A DNA stretch of 64,000 nt from contig JBCBET010000006.1 in NCBI GenBank assembly GCA_038528385.1, forward strand, positions 124,001 to 188,000, in the 5' to 3' direction. The notes beneath the pieces were generated by a model. The model saw only the letters and a program-made list of their open reading frames with translations, was not told the origin of the DNA and made no database searches. Both the position numbers and the translations under genes were made by a program. Of the stretch, positions 41,074 through 48,959 are shown piece after piece. Numbering within the stretch: position 1 is the stretch's first letter; each line of letters begins with the position of its first letter. The DNA comes from Shimia_B sp038528385. Its GTDB lineage: Bacteria > Pseudomonadota > Alphaproteobacteria > Rhodobacterales > Rhodobacteraceae.

Positions 41074-42012
41074 ATGCGTCACCTCCTTGGGATAGAGCCT
41101 CTGAGCCCCGCCGAGATCACGGCGATCCTCGATCTGTCCGACCGCTACGTGGCGCTGAACCGGTCAGGCCACAAGCACACCGACGCACTGGCGGGCCGCA
41201 CGCAGATCAACATGTTCTTCGAGAACTCCACGCGGACGCAGGCCTCCTTCGAGCTGGCGGGCAAGCGGCTGGGCGCGGATGTGATGTCGATGGCGATGCA
41301 GGCCTCCTCCATCAAGAAGGGGGAGACGCTGATCGACACCGCGCTCACACTGAATGCCATGCACCCCGACCTCCTCGTGGTGCGGCACCCGCAATCGGGC
41401 GCGGTGGACCTGCTCGCGCAGAAGGTGAATTGCGCCGTACTAAATGCGGGCGACGGACGCCACGAGCATCCCACGCAGGCCCTGCTCGACGCGCTGACGA
41501 TCCGGCGGCGCCTGGGGCGCATCGACGGGCTGAAGGTGGCCATTTGCGGCGACATCGCCCATTCCCGAGTGGCGCGCTCGAACGTGCAGCTCCTGACGAA
41601 GCTCGGCAACGAGGTACGGCTTATCGGGCCGCCGACGCTGGTGCCCGCCGGAGCGCGCGACTGGGGCGTGGAGGTATTCGGCGACTTGGCCGCGGGGCTC
41701 GCGGGCGTCGATGTCGTTATGATGCTGCGGCTGCAGAGGGAGCGGATGGATGGCGGCTTTATCCCGTCGGAGCGCGAGTATTACCACCGCTTCGGGCTCG
41801 ATGCCGCGAAGCTATCCCATGCGCGGGCGGAGGCCATCGTCATGCATCCCGGCCCCATGAACCGCGGCGTGGAAATCGACGGCGAACTCGCAGATGACAT
41901 CAATCGCTCCGTGATCCAGGAGCAGGTGGAGATGGGCGTGGCCGTGCGCATGGCGGCCATGGATCTCCTCATGCAGAGCGCGCGCGCCCGGGCGGGGGAG
42001 GTCATGGCATGA
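41074..42012 (+). CDS. pyrB: aspartate carbamoyltransferase catalytic subunit
   Basis: Second step of pyrimidine synthesis, forming carbamoyl-aspartate. The 312-residue length is standard. The carbamoyl-phosphate motif is ENSTRTQASFELAGKRLGAD, and HEHPTQALLDALTI and HPGPMNRGVEID are present. The ATG giving MRHLLGIEPLSPAEI is chosen over an upstream in-frame ATG. First gene of pyrB-X-pyrC'-plsY. A downstream inactive dihydroorotase fits the type of ATCase that needs a PyrC' scaffold. Confidence 0.95.
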   Translation: MRHLLGIEPLSPAEITAILDLSDRYVALNRSGHKHTDALAGRTQINMFFENSTRTQASFELAGKRLGADVMSMAMQASSIKKGETLIDTALTLNAMHPDLLVVRHPQSGAVDLLAQKVNCAVLNAGDGRHEHPTQALLDALTIRRRLGRIDGLKVAICGDIAHSRVARSNVQLLTKLGNEVRLIGPPTLVPAGARDWGVEVFGDLAAGLAGVDVVMMLRLQRERMDGGFIPSEREYYHRFGLDAAKLSHARAEAIVMHPGPMNRGVEIDGELADDINRSVIQEQVEMGVAVRMAAMDLLMQSARARAGEVMA

Positions 42013-42539
42013 GCCTATCCATCCCGGCGGGGGAGCGCGGGCGCATCCGGGTCTACGCGCTCTCGATGACCGATAGAGAGGGGAAGGCGCTGGCCGCCGA
42101 CCCCGCCGCGAAGGCCGCCGCCCTCGGCGCGGCCGATCTCGAGGCCGATTACATCGACGTCTTTCCCGTCAAGAACCTCGAGGGGCTGGGGCTCGCGGGC
42201 TACCTCACCGAGGGCCACGGAGCGGTGGCCGCGGAGGTGGAGCGAGACAAGCAGAAACTCGGTGCGTTGAGCGGCCACGTGCTGGTCGTGATGTCGAAAG
42301 CCTTCGGCGCGGGCGGGCGGGAGCTCGCACTCGACCCGCGGCTCACCCTCATAGGGGTCTACGGGCAGGAGGGCGTGGACTACGCCCCCGTCGCGGTGAC
42401 GAGCGAGGCTGCAAAGCCCACGACCGGCACGCCCGCGAAGAAGCCCATGTCGGATGCCCGCATCTCCGGAATGATCGCCACGGCGGTGCTCCTTTTTCTG
42501 GCGGCATTCGTCACGATCTTCATACTTTTGGCCGGGTAG
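42009..42539 (+). CDS. hypothetical protein between pyrB and pyrC', one membrane helix
   Basis: A 176-residue protein of unrecognised family. The first 130 residues are soluble, with DYIDVFPVKNLEGLGLAGYL and HVLVVMSKAFGAGGRELALD; a Thr/Pro/Ala-rich linker follows and a single hydrophobic segment at about 152-175 ends the chain, so it looks tail-anchored. The ATG overlaps the pyrB stop by 4 nt, and pyrC' starts 2 nt after its stop. The location is conserved in Rhodobacteraceae; the role is unknown. Confidence 0.75.
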   Translation: MSLSIPAGERGRIRVYALSMTDREGKALAADPAAKAAALGAADLEADYIDVFPVKNLEGLGLAGYLTEGHGAVAAEVERDKQKLGALSGHVLVVMSKAFGAGGRELALDPRLTLIGVYGQEGVDYAPVAVTSEAAKPTTGTPAKKPMSDARISGMIATAVLLFLAAFVTIFILLAG

Positions 42540-42541
42540 CG

Positions 42542-43831
42542 ATGGACAGCCTCTTCCAGAACGCGCGCATCATCGACCCGGAGGCCGGGACGGAGCGCGC
42601 CGGGGCGCTGCGCGTGAGCCGCGGCAAGGTGGCCGAGGTGACCTACGACGCCGCCCTGGATACCGCCAACGCCGATGTGCTGGACTGCGGCGGGCTCTGC
42701 CTTGCGCCGGGGCTCGTCGATATCGGTGTGAAGATCTGCGAGCCGGGCGAGCGGCACAAGGAGAGCTTCGGCTCCGCCGGCCACGCCGCCGCGCGCGGGG
42801 GCGTGACGACGATCGTGACGCGGCCCGATACGGCGCCCGCCATCGACACACCCGAAGCGCTCGAATTCCAGGTGCGCCGCGCCGCCGAGGCCACGCCGGT
42901 GCGCATGGCGCCCATGGCCGCGCTGACGAAAGAGCGCGCAGGTCGGGAAATGACCGAGATAGGCTTTCTCCAAGATGCGGGCGCCGTGGCCTTCACCGAT
43001 TGCGACCGCGTGGTGGAGGACACCAGGGTCTTCTCCCGCGCGCTGAGCTACGCGCGGTCGCTGGGCGCGCTCGTGATGGCCCATGTACAAGACCCCGGCC
43101 TCAGTAAAGGCGCGGCGGCGACCTCGGGCGCGCGGGCCTCTCGCATGGGGCTGCCGGGGGTGAGCGCCATGGCGGAGCGGATGGCCCTCGACCGCGATAT
43201 CGCGCTCCTCGAGATGACCAGCGCGGCCTACCACGCCGACCAGATCACCACCGCCCGCGCGCTGCCTGCCCTCAAGCGGGCCAAGGGCAACGGGCTCGAT
43301 ATCAGCGCCGGGGTATCGATCCATCACCTCACGCTCACGGAGGCGGAGACCGCGGACTACCGCACGTTCTTCAAGGTGAAGCCGCCGCTCCGGACGGAGG
43401 AGGACCGCGCGGCGGTGCTCGCGGCGCTGGCGTCCGGCCTCATCGACACGGTGGGCTCGATGCACACGCCCCAGGACGAGGAGTCAAAGCGCCTGCCCTT
43501 CGAGGAAGCAGCATCCGGCGCGGTGGGGCTCGAGACGTTCCTGCCCGCCATGCTCGGCCTCGTGGCCGACGGGAGCCTCACGCTGCCGCAGCTCTTTCGC
43601 GCGGCGAGCTTGCGCCCGGCCGAGCGGTTCGGGCTGTCCGGCGGCCGCATCGCGCGGGGCGCTCCCGCCGATCTCATCCTGTTCGACCCGGAGGCGCGTT
43701 TCACGCTCGACCGCTGGGCGCTGGCCTCGAAATCGAAGAACACGCCCTTCGACGGCGCGGACATGACGGGGCAGGTCGTGGGCACATGGGTGGCCGGGAC
43801 TTGCATCCACGGGAGCCTCGCGGATGCCTGA
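42542..43831 (+). CDS. dihydroorotase-like protein PyrC', predicted inactive
   Basis: A 429-residue amidohydrolase-fold protein of the class I dihydroorotase family. The family framework is intact (FKVKPPLRTEEDRAAVLAAL, SIHHLTLTEAE). The zinc motif HxH is GVK (residues 62-64), in VDIGVKICEPG. The catalytic Asp region TDHAPH reads SMHTPQ, with Met307 in place of Asp. It therefore should not catalyse the reaction. In Pseudomonas-type pathways such pyrC' products hold the ATCase complex together, which fits its position after pyrB. An active pyrC should exist elsewhere. Confidence 0.85.
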   Translation: MDSLFQNARIIDPEAGTERAGALRVSRGKVAEVTYDAALDTANADVLDCGGLCLAPGLVDIGVKICEPGERHKESFGSAGHAAARGGVTTIVTRPDTAPAIDTPEALEFQVRRAAEATPVRMAPMAALTKERAGREMTEIGFLQDAGAVAFTDCDRVVEDTRVFSRALSYARSLGALVMAHVQDPGLSKGAAATSGARASRMGLPGVSAMAERMALDRDIALLEMTSAAYHADQITTARALPALKRAKGNGLDISAGVSIHHLTLTEAETADYRTFFKVKPPLRTEEDRAAVLAALASGLIDTVGSMHTPQDEESKRLPFEEAASGAVGLETFLPAMLGLVADGSLTLPQLFRAASLRPAERFGLSGGRIARGAPADLILFDPEARFTLDRWALASKSKNTPFDGADMTGQVVGTWVAGTCIHGSLADA

Positions 43832-44432
43832 GGTGACGACCGCCCTGCCCCTCCTCGCGGTGATCGGCGCGGCGGGATACCTCTTTGGCGCCGTCCCGTT
43901 CGGTCTCGTCTTCGCGCGGCTCTTCGGGCTGGGCGACATCCGGCAAATCGGCTCCGGCAATATCGGCGCGACGAACGTGCTGCGCACGGGCCACAAGCTC
44001 GCCGCCGCCCTCACGCTCCTTTTCGACGCGGGCAAGGCGGGCTTTGCCGTCCTGCTGGCACGCGCCGTCGCGGGGGAGGATGCCGCGCAGCTCGCGGGGC
44101 TTGCGGCGTTCTTAGGGCACTGCTTTCCCGTCTGGCTCCGCTTCAAGGGCGGGAAGGGCGTGGCCACGTTCATCGGTCTCATGCTCGCGCTGCACTGGCC
44201 CGCGGGCCTCGCCGTCTGCGCGACATGGCTGCTCGTGGCGGCGATCTTCCGGTATTCCTCGCTTTCGGCGCTCGTCGCAGCGCTCCTCTCTCCCGTCTGG
44301 ATGGCCGCGACCGGCTATGGCACGGGGATCGGCCTCGGCGTCGCGCTCGCGCTCCTGATCCTCTGGCGGCACGGCGAGAACATCTCCCGGCTGCGCGCCG
44401 GCACGGAGACGAAGATCGGGCAGAAGGGCTGA
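43824..44432 (+). CDS. plsY: glycerol-3-phosphate acyltransferase PlsY
   Basis: Membrane enzyme that acylates glycerol-3-phosphate from acyl-phosphate, the first step to phospholipids. The 202-residue protein has the PlsY motifs GSGNIGATNVLRTG, RFKGGKGVATFIG and, near the end, LRHGENISRL-like WRHGENISRLRAGTE. Five hydrophobic segments are visible. It overlaps the pyrC' stop by 8 nt. Its stop is 6 nt from that of the convergent gshA. Confidence 0.95.
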   Translation: MPEVTTALPLLAVIGAAGYLFGAVPFGLVFARLFGLGDIRQIGSGNIGATNVLRTGHKLAAALTLLFDAGKAGFAVLLARAVAGEDAAQLAGLAAFLGHCFPVWLRFKGGKGVATFIGLMLALHWPAGLAVCATWLLVAAIFRYSSLSALVAALLSPVWMAATGYGTGIGLGVALALLILWRHGENISRLRAGTETKIGQKG

Positions 44433-44438
44433 CGCGCC

Positions 44439-45809
44439 CTAGTAGGAATGCTCGTCGTAGATGCGCGAAAGATCGCCCTGCCACGCGCCGTGATAGGCCG
44501 CGAGGAGCTCGTCGGCCGGGGATTGCCCGGTCTCGAGGCTCTCGTGGAGCGCGTTGAGGAAGTGGCTCTCATCGGGCAGCAGCCCGCCTGCCCCAGGCAT
44601 GGCGCGGGATTTGAGGCCCGCCTCGGCGATGGCCACGGCCTCCCTGGCGAGGTCGAGCATCCGGTGGCCACCCACCTCTGCCGCCAGGCCGTCGACGGAG
44701 GCGGCCACGCGAAGCGCCTCCCGCGTCTCCGCGTCCCAGCCGCGCACCATGTCCCAGGCGGCGTCGAGCGCGGACTGGTCATAGGTGAGCCCGACCCAGA
44801 AGGCAGGCAACGCGCAAAGCCGCCGCCAAGGCCCACCATCGGCGCCGCGCATCTCGATGAATTTCTTGAGCCGTGCCTCGGGGAAAATGGTGGTGAGGTG
44901 ATCGGCCCAATCCGAGAGCGTAGGCTTCTCCCCCGGCAGGGCGGGCAATTCGCCCTTCATGAAGTCCCGGAAGCTCTGGCCCAGCGCATCGACATAGGTC
45001 CCATTGCGGTAGACGAAATACATCGGCACATCGAGGGCGTAGTCCGCCCACCGCTCGAACCCGAAGCCGTCTTCGAACACGAAGGGCAGCATGCCCGTGC
45101 GGGAGGCGTCGAGGTCGCGCCAGATGCGGGAGCGCCAGCTCTTGTGGCCGTTGGGCTCGCCCTCCCAGAACGGCGAATTGGAGAAAAGCGCCGTCGCGAT
45201 CGGTTGCATGGCGAAGGCAACGCGGAGCTTTTGCACCATGTCCGCCTCGGAGGCGAAGTCGAGATTGACCTGCACCGTGCAGGTCCGCCGCATCATCCAG
45301 GTGCCCGTGGTGCCCACGCGGCCCATGTAGCTGTCCATGAGCTTGTAGCGGCCCTTGGGCATGATCGGCATGTCGGCGTGGGTCCATGCGGGCGCCGCGC
45401 CGAGGCCGATAAAGCGCGCGCCGACGCGGTCGGCGACGTCGCGCACCTCTGCGAGATGCGTGTTCACCTCGTCACAGGTTTCGTGGATCGACACGAGCGG
45501 CGCGCCGGACAATTCCAGCTGGCCGCCAGGTTCGAGGGAAATGTTGGCCCCGCCCTTCACGAGCCCGATGAGGTGCCCCGCCTCCTCCACCGGCTGCCAG
45601 CCGAACCCGTCGCGCAGCCCGCTGAGCATGGCGTGGATGGAACAGGGCCCCTCGTAGGGCAAGGGCTTCAGCGTCGCCGCGTCAAAGCCGAACTTCTCGT
45701 GCTCGGTGCCGATGCGCCACGCGTCCTTGGGCTTGCAGCCCGCTTCGAGATAGCCCGCCAGATCCGCGAAACTGTCGATCGGGCCGCCGCCGGATTGGGG
45801 GATGGACAT
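44439..45809 (-). CDS. gshA: glutamate-cysteine ligase, plant/alphaproteobacterial type
   Basis: First enzyme of glutathione synthesis. The 456-residue protein has the GCS2 core: RIGTEHEKFGF near residue 32, LEPGGQLELSGAPL near residue 95, MRRTCTVQVNLDF and IEMRGADGGPW. This class differs from E. coli GshA and is typical of alphaproteobacteria and plants. The start giving MSIPQSGGGPIDSF is preferred over a much longer in-frame extension. It is divergent from mtfA. Confidence 0.95.
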   Translation of the reverse strand: MSIPQSGGGPIDSFADLAGYLEAGCKPKDAWRIGTEHEKFGFDAATLKPLPYEGPCSIHAMLSGLRDGFGWQPVEEAGHLIGLVKGGANISLEPGGQLELSGAPLVSIHETCDEVNTHLAEVRDVADRVGARFIGLGAAPAWTHADMPIMPKGRYKLMDSYMGRVGTTGTWMMRRTCTVQVNLDFASEADMVQKLRVAFAMQPIATALFSNSPFWEGEPNGHKSWRSRIWRDLDASRTGMLPFVFEDGFGFERWADYALDVPMYFVYRNGTYVDALGQSFRDFMKGELPALPGEKPTLSDWADHLTTIFPEARLKKFIEMRGADGGPWRRLCALPAFWVGLTYDQSALDAAWDMVRGWDAETREALRVAASVDGLAAEVGGHRMLDLAREAVAIAEAGLKSRAMPGAGGLLPDESHFLNALHESLETGQSPADELLAAYHGAWQGDLSRIYDEHSY

Positions 45810-45903
45810 GGCGCGCTCCGCTCGTCGTGGCTCGGCGGAGAGGTGGAGCGACAGGCGCGGGAAGTCAATGCGCAGGCTGTGTGCTTGGGGTAAAGACAGC
45901 GCC

Positions 45904-46710
45904 ATGATTTGGCTCGCTTTCCTCGCAACGGCCCTGGCGGGAACCGGTGTCTGGCTCTGGCGCGCGCGGGCCCGCCGCGCCCGGCGCGCGGCGCTTCTGG
46001 CGGAGCGTCTGACAGACGAAGAACGCGCGGTCGTCGCGCGTCTCGTGCCGCTCACCGCACGGATGCCCGCCGCGCTGCGCGCGCGGCTCGAGGGCAAGAT
46101 GGTCCTTTTCATGGACCAGGTGGCGTTCTACGGCGCGGGCGGGCTCGAGGTGAGCGACGAGATGCAGCTCGCCATCGCGGCGCAGGCCTGCATCCTCGTG
46201 GCGGGCAATGAAGACTGGTACGAGACGCTCCGTACGATCATCATCTATCCCGGCGCATTCAAATCGCGGCATCCCCAACAGGACGGCTACGTCGTCACCG
46301 AGCGCGACGAGGTGCGCGTCGGCGAAAGCTGGTCGCGCGGGCCAGTGATCCTGAGCTGGGCCGACAGCGAGCGGGGCGCCTTCGTGGACGATGACGGGCA
46401 CAACGTCGTCTTTCACGAATTCGCCCACCAACTCGACGATGCGAGCGGCGCGGTCGACGGCTTCCCCGTGGTGGGACGACAGGCCGCTGCTTGGGCCGAG
46501 GCCTTCGATGAGGCCTTCGAGCGCTCGAACAGGCTCCTCGACATCGGCAAGCGCCCCTTCCTCGACCCCTACGGTGCCACCGCCCCGGAGGAGATGTTCG
46601 CGGTGGCGGTGGAGGCGTTCTTCGAGACCCCGCGGGACATGGCCCGGGCTGAGCCTGCGATCTACCGCGAGCTCAGCCGTTATTTCCGGCAGGACCCGGC
46701 GGCTTGGTGA
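45904..46710 (+). CDS. mtfA: zinc-dependent peptidase MtfA family (M90)
   Basis: A 268-residue protein with an N-terminal membrane segment (MIWLAFLATALAGTGVWLWR) and the zinc motif HEFAHQLD, with HEFAH at residues 171-175; a second Glu ligand is likely in EEMFAVAVEAFFE. In E. coli MtfA binds the glucose-PTS repressor Mlc and has aminopeptidase activity; whether that applies here is unknown because Mlc-type targets are not in view. The chosen ATG sets the membrane segment at the start. Confidence 0.88.
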   Translation: MIWLAFLATALAGTGVWLWRARARRARRAALLAERLTDEERAVVARLVPLTARMPAALRARLEGKMVLFMDQVAFYGAGGLEVSDEMQLAIAAQACILVAGNEDWYETLRTIIIYPGAFKSRHPQQDGYVVTERDEVRVGESWSRGPVILSWADSERGAFVDDDGHNVVFHEFAHQLDDASGAVDGFPVVGRQAAAWAEAFDEAFERSNRLLDIGKRPFLDPYGATAPEEMFAVAVEAFFETPRDMARAEPAIYRELSRYFRQDPAAW

Positions 46711-46713
46711 GCG

Positions 46714-47235
46714 CTAGTGCAGCGCCTTTCGGTTCTTTTGCCAGATGAGAAACGTCTCGCTCCGCCCGGCGAAGCTCTGCGGGGCGCGCGCGGCCTGCAT
46801 GGCCTGGTCGTAGTTGATGCCCGGTAGCGGCACGAGCGCGTCAAAGAGTTTTTCTGCGCCGCGCGCGTCGCCGGGGATGCGGAGCGTCTCGCCCCCCTCG
46901 CCGGTAAACGTCCAGGTGAGGCCGCCCGGATGCGCCATCACCTCCACCCGTGCCAGGGCGTCGATGGCGATGGCCGCTCCGCCTTCTGCGGTCATGTAGC
47001 TGATCTGCCGCTCGGTCACCTCGACGAGGCCGCGGCCACCGCCGGAGGCGGGAAAGCGCACGCGCCGCCAGCCCGACGCGATGAGGGCGAGCCCGAGAAG
47101 GCAGAAAAGACCGCCCAGGACAGGTTGGAGCGTGTGCCCCGTAACGAGCCAGTTGCCGCCCACGACGATGAGCGCCCCGCCCAGGAGGATCTCGGCCCAT
47201 TCCCGCAGGAGCCGGCGCACTTCGGGGCGGATCAC
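46714..47235 (-). CDS. hypothetical protein with two membrane helices
   Basis: A 173-residue protein. Hydrophobic segments sit at about 14-32 and 38-55, followed by a soluble domain with VEVTERQISYMTAEGGAAIA, a small PH-like or beta-sandwich pattern. It starts at GTG inside the rsmE stop (4-nt overlap), so it is translated from the rsmE message. The family is not named. Confidence 0.7.
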   Translation of the reverse strand: MIRPEVRRLLREWAEILLGGALIVVGGNWLVTGHTLQPVLGGLFCLLGLALIASGWRRVRFPASGGGRGLVEVTERQISYMTAEGGAAIAIDALARVEVMAHPGGLTWTFTGEGGETLRIPGDARGAEKLFDALVPLPGINYDQAMQAARAPQSFAGRSETFLIWQKNRKALH

Positions 47236-47939
47236 GACCAATCCCCGAGCGCGGCCTGCCAAAGCGTGAGCGCCGCCACGGCGGCGGTGTCGGCCCGCAG
47301 AATGCGGGGACCGAGCGAGACCGTGTGGCCCATCTCGGAGAGCCGCGCGCGCTCGGCCTCGGAAAAGCCGCCCTCGGGCCCGATCACGATGGCCCAGGGA
47401 CCCGTTTCCTGCGGCAGCTTTCCCGCCGGTGCTGTCTCGTCGCAGAACATGAGGCGGCGCCCGGTAGGCCAGCCGTCAAGGCACGCGGCGAGCTTCTGAA
47501 GAGGCGCGACCTCGGGCACGTGGGTGCCGCCGCACTGCTCCGCCGCCGCGATGGCATGTGCCGTGAGGCGATCCGGGCGGAGACGTTCGGCGCGGGTGAA
47601 TTCGGTCTGCACGGGCAGGATGCGGGCCGCGCCGAGCTCCGTCGCTTTCTCCACGATGAAATCGGTGCGTTCTTTCCTGATCGGCGCGAAAAGCAGCCAG
47701 AGATCGGGCGGCATCCGCTGCGGCGCGGAGTGCTCCAAGACCTCGAGGACACCGCCCCGCTTGCCCGCCTCGGTGACGCGGGCGCGCCACTCCCCGGCAT
47801 GACCGTTGAAGAGGCGCAGCTCCTCGCCCACCCCCAGGCGCATCACTTTGAAGAGCCTGTTGGCGTGGTCGCGGCCCAGCGCAACCGATTGCCCGGGACC
47901 CAGCGGCTGATCTACATAGAGGCGGACGACATGACCCAT
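47232..47939 (-). CDS. rsmE: 16S rRNA (uracil-1498-N3)-methyltransferase
   Basis: SPOUT-class methyltransferase acting on U1498 of 16S rRNA. The 235-residue protein contains the RsmE motifs DHANRLFKVMRLGVGEEL, KERTDFIVEKATELGAARI, IGPEGGFSEAERARLSEMG and LGPRILRADTA. The ATG giving MGHVVRLYVDQPLG lies very close to the divergent ubiA start. A small membrane protein follows in the same message. Confidence 0.94.
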   Translation of the reverse strand: MGHVVRLYVDQPLGPGQSVALGRDHANRLFKVMRLGVGEELRLFNGHAGEWRARVTEAGKRGGVLEVLEHSAPQRMPPDLWLLFAPIRKERTDFIVEKATELGAARILPVQTEFTRAERLRPDRLTAHAIAAAEQCGGTHVPEVAPLQKLAACLDGWPTGRRLMFCDETAPAGKLPQETGPWAIVIGPEGGFSEAERARLSEMGHTVSLGPRILRADTAAVAALTLWQAALGDWS

Positions 47940-47951
47940 GGAGCGGACCCT

Positions 47952-48899
47952 ATGAAAGCGGAGAGCCAAGGCCAAGTGGCCGACGCGGTGGACGGCAACT
48001 GGGTCGACCGATATGCGCCCGGCTTTGCCCAGCCCTATCTGCGGCTCTCCCGCGCCGACCGGCCCGCGGGCACTTGGCTTCTCTTCATCCCCTGTCTCTG
48101 GGGCGCGGGGCTCGCGATGCTGGCGAGCGGGCCGCGGCTCTGGGATCTCTGGATCATTGGCGGTTGCGCCATCGGCGCGTTTCTCATGCGCGGGGCTGGC
48201 TGCACGTGGAACGACATCACAGACCGAGACATCGACGCGGGCGTGGCGCGTACCAAGAGCCGGCCCATCCCCTCGGGCGCGGTGAGCGTGCGCGCGGCGG
48301 TGATCTGGATGTGCGTGCAGGCGCTCCTCGCGTTCTGCATCCTCCTCACCTATTCGGACGTCACCGTGCTCGTCGGCGTGGCCTCGCTCGTCCTCGTGGC
48401 GATCTACCCCTTCGCCAAGCGCTTCACCTGGTGGCCGCAGGTCTTTCTCGGGCTCGCGTTCAACTGGGGCGCGCTCCTCGCCTGGACCGCCCATGAAGGG
48501 TCGCTCGGCGGGCCGGCCATCGGGCTCTACCTCGCGGGGATCGCCTGGACGCTCTTTTACGACACGATCTATGCCCACCAGGACACTGAGGACGACGCGC
48601 TCCTCGGCGTGAAATCCACCGCGCGGCTCTTTGGCGAAAACTCTCCTACATGGCTCCGCCGGTTTCTCGTGGCGACGGTGACGCTCATGGCGCTCGCCAT
48701 CATCGCGGCGCTGGTGGATGGCTCGCCGCTCGTGCTGTCAATCGCGCTCGGCGCGCCCTGGGCCATGGGCTGGCACATGACCTGGCAGCTTCGGCGGCTC
48801 GACATCGACGACCCCACGCGCTGCATGCATCTTTTTCGCTCGAACCGGGATGCCGGGCTCCTGCCCGCGCTGTTTTTCGCCCTCGCCCTTCTCGCCTGA
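47952..48899 (+). CDS. ubiA: 4-hydroxybenzoate polyprenyltransferase
   Basis: Membrane enzyme that attaches the polyprenyl tail to 4-hydroxybenzoate in ubiquinone synthesis; its tail donor would come from the polyprenyl synthase at 15121-16122. Motifs are WNDITDRDIDAGVARTKSRP (first Asp motif) and DTIYAHQDTEDD (second). The 315-residue protein has eight or nine hydrophobic segments. An upstream ATG at 47931 would add seven residues and overlap the rsmE start; the later ATG after GGAG is preferred. Confidence 0.94.
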   Translation: MKAESQGQVADAVDGNWVDRYAPGFAQPYLRLSRADRPAGTWLLFIPCLWGAGLAMLASGPRLWDLWIIGGCAIGAFLMRGAGCTWNDITDRDIDAGVARTKSRPIPSGAVSVRAAVIWMCVQALLAFCILLTYSDVTVLVGVASLVLVAIYPFAKRFTWWPQVFLGLAFNWGALLAWTAHEGSLGGPAIGLYLAGIAWTLFYDTIYAHQDTEDDALLGVKSTARLFGENSPTWLRRFLVATVTLMALAIIAALVDGSPLVLSIALGAPWAMGWHMTWQLRRLDIDDPTRCMHLFRSNRDAGLLPALFFALALLA

Positions 48900-48959
48900 C
48901 GCCGTGCAGTTGAACCCCGCAGATGCGCGCCGTATTACGCTGCGAGGAGGCTGCCATCC

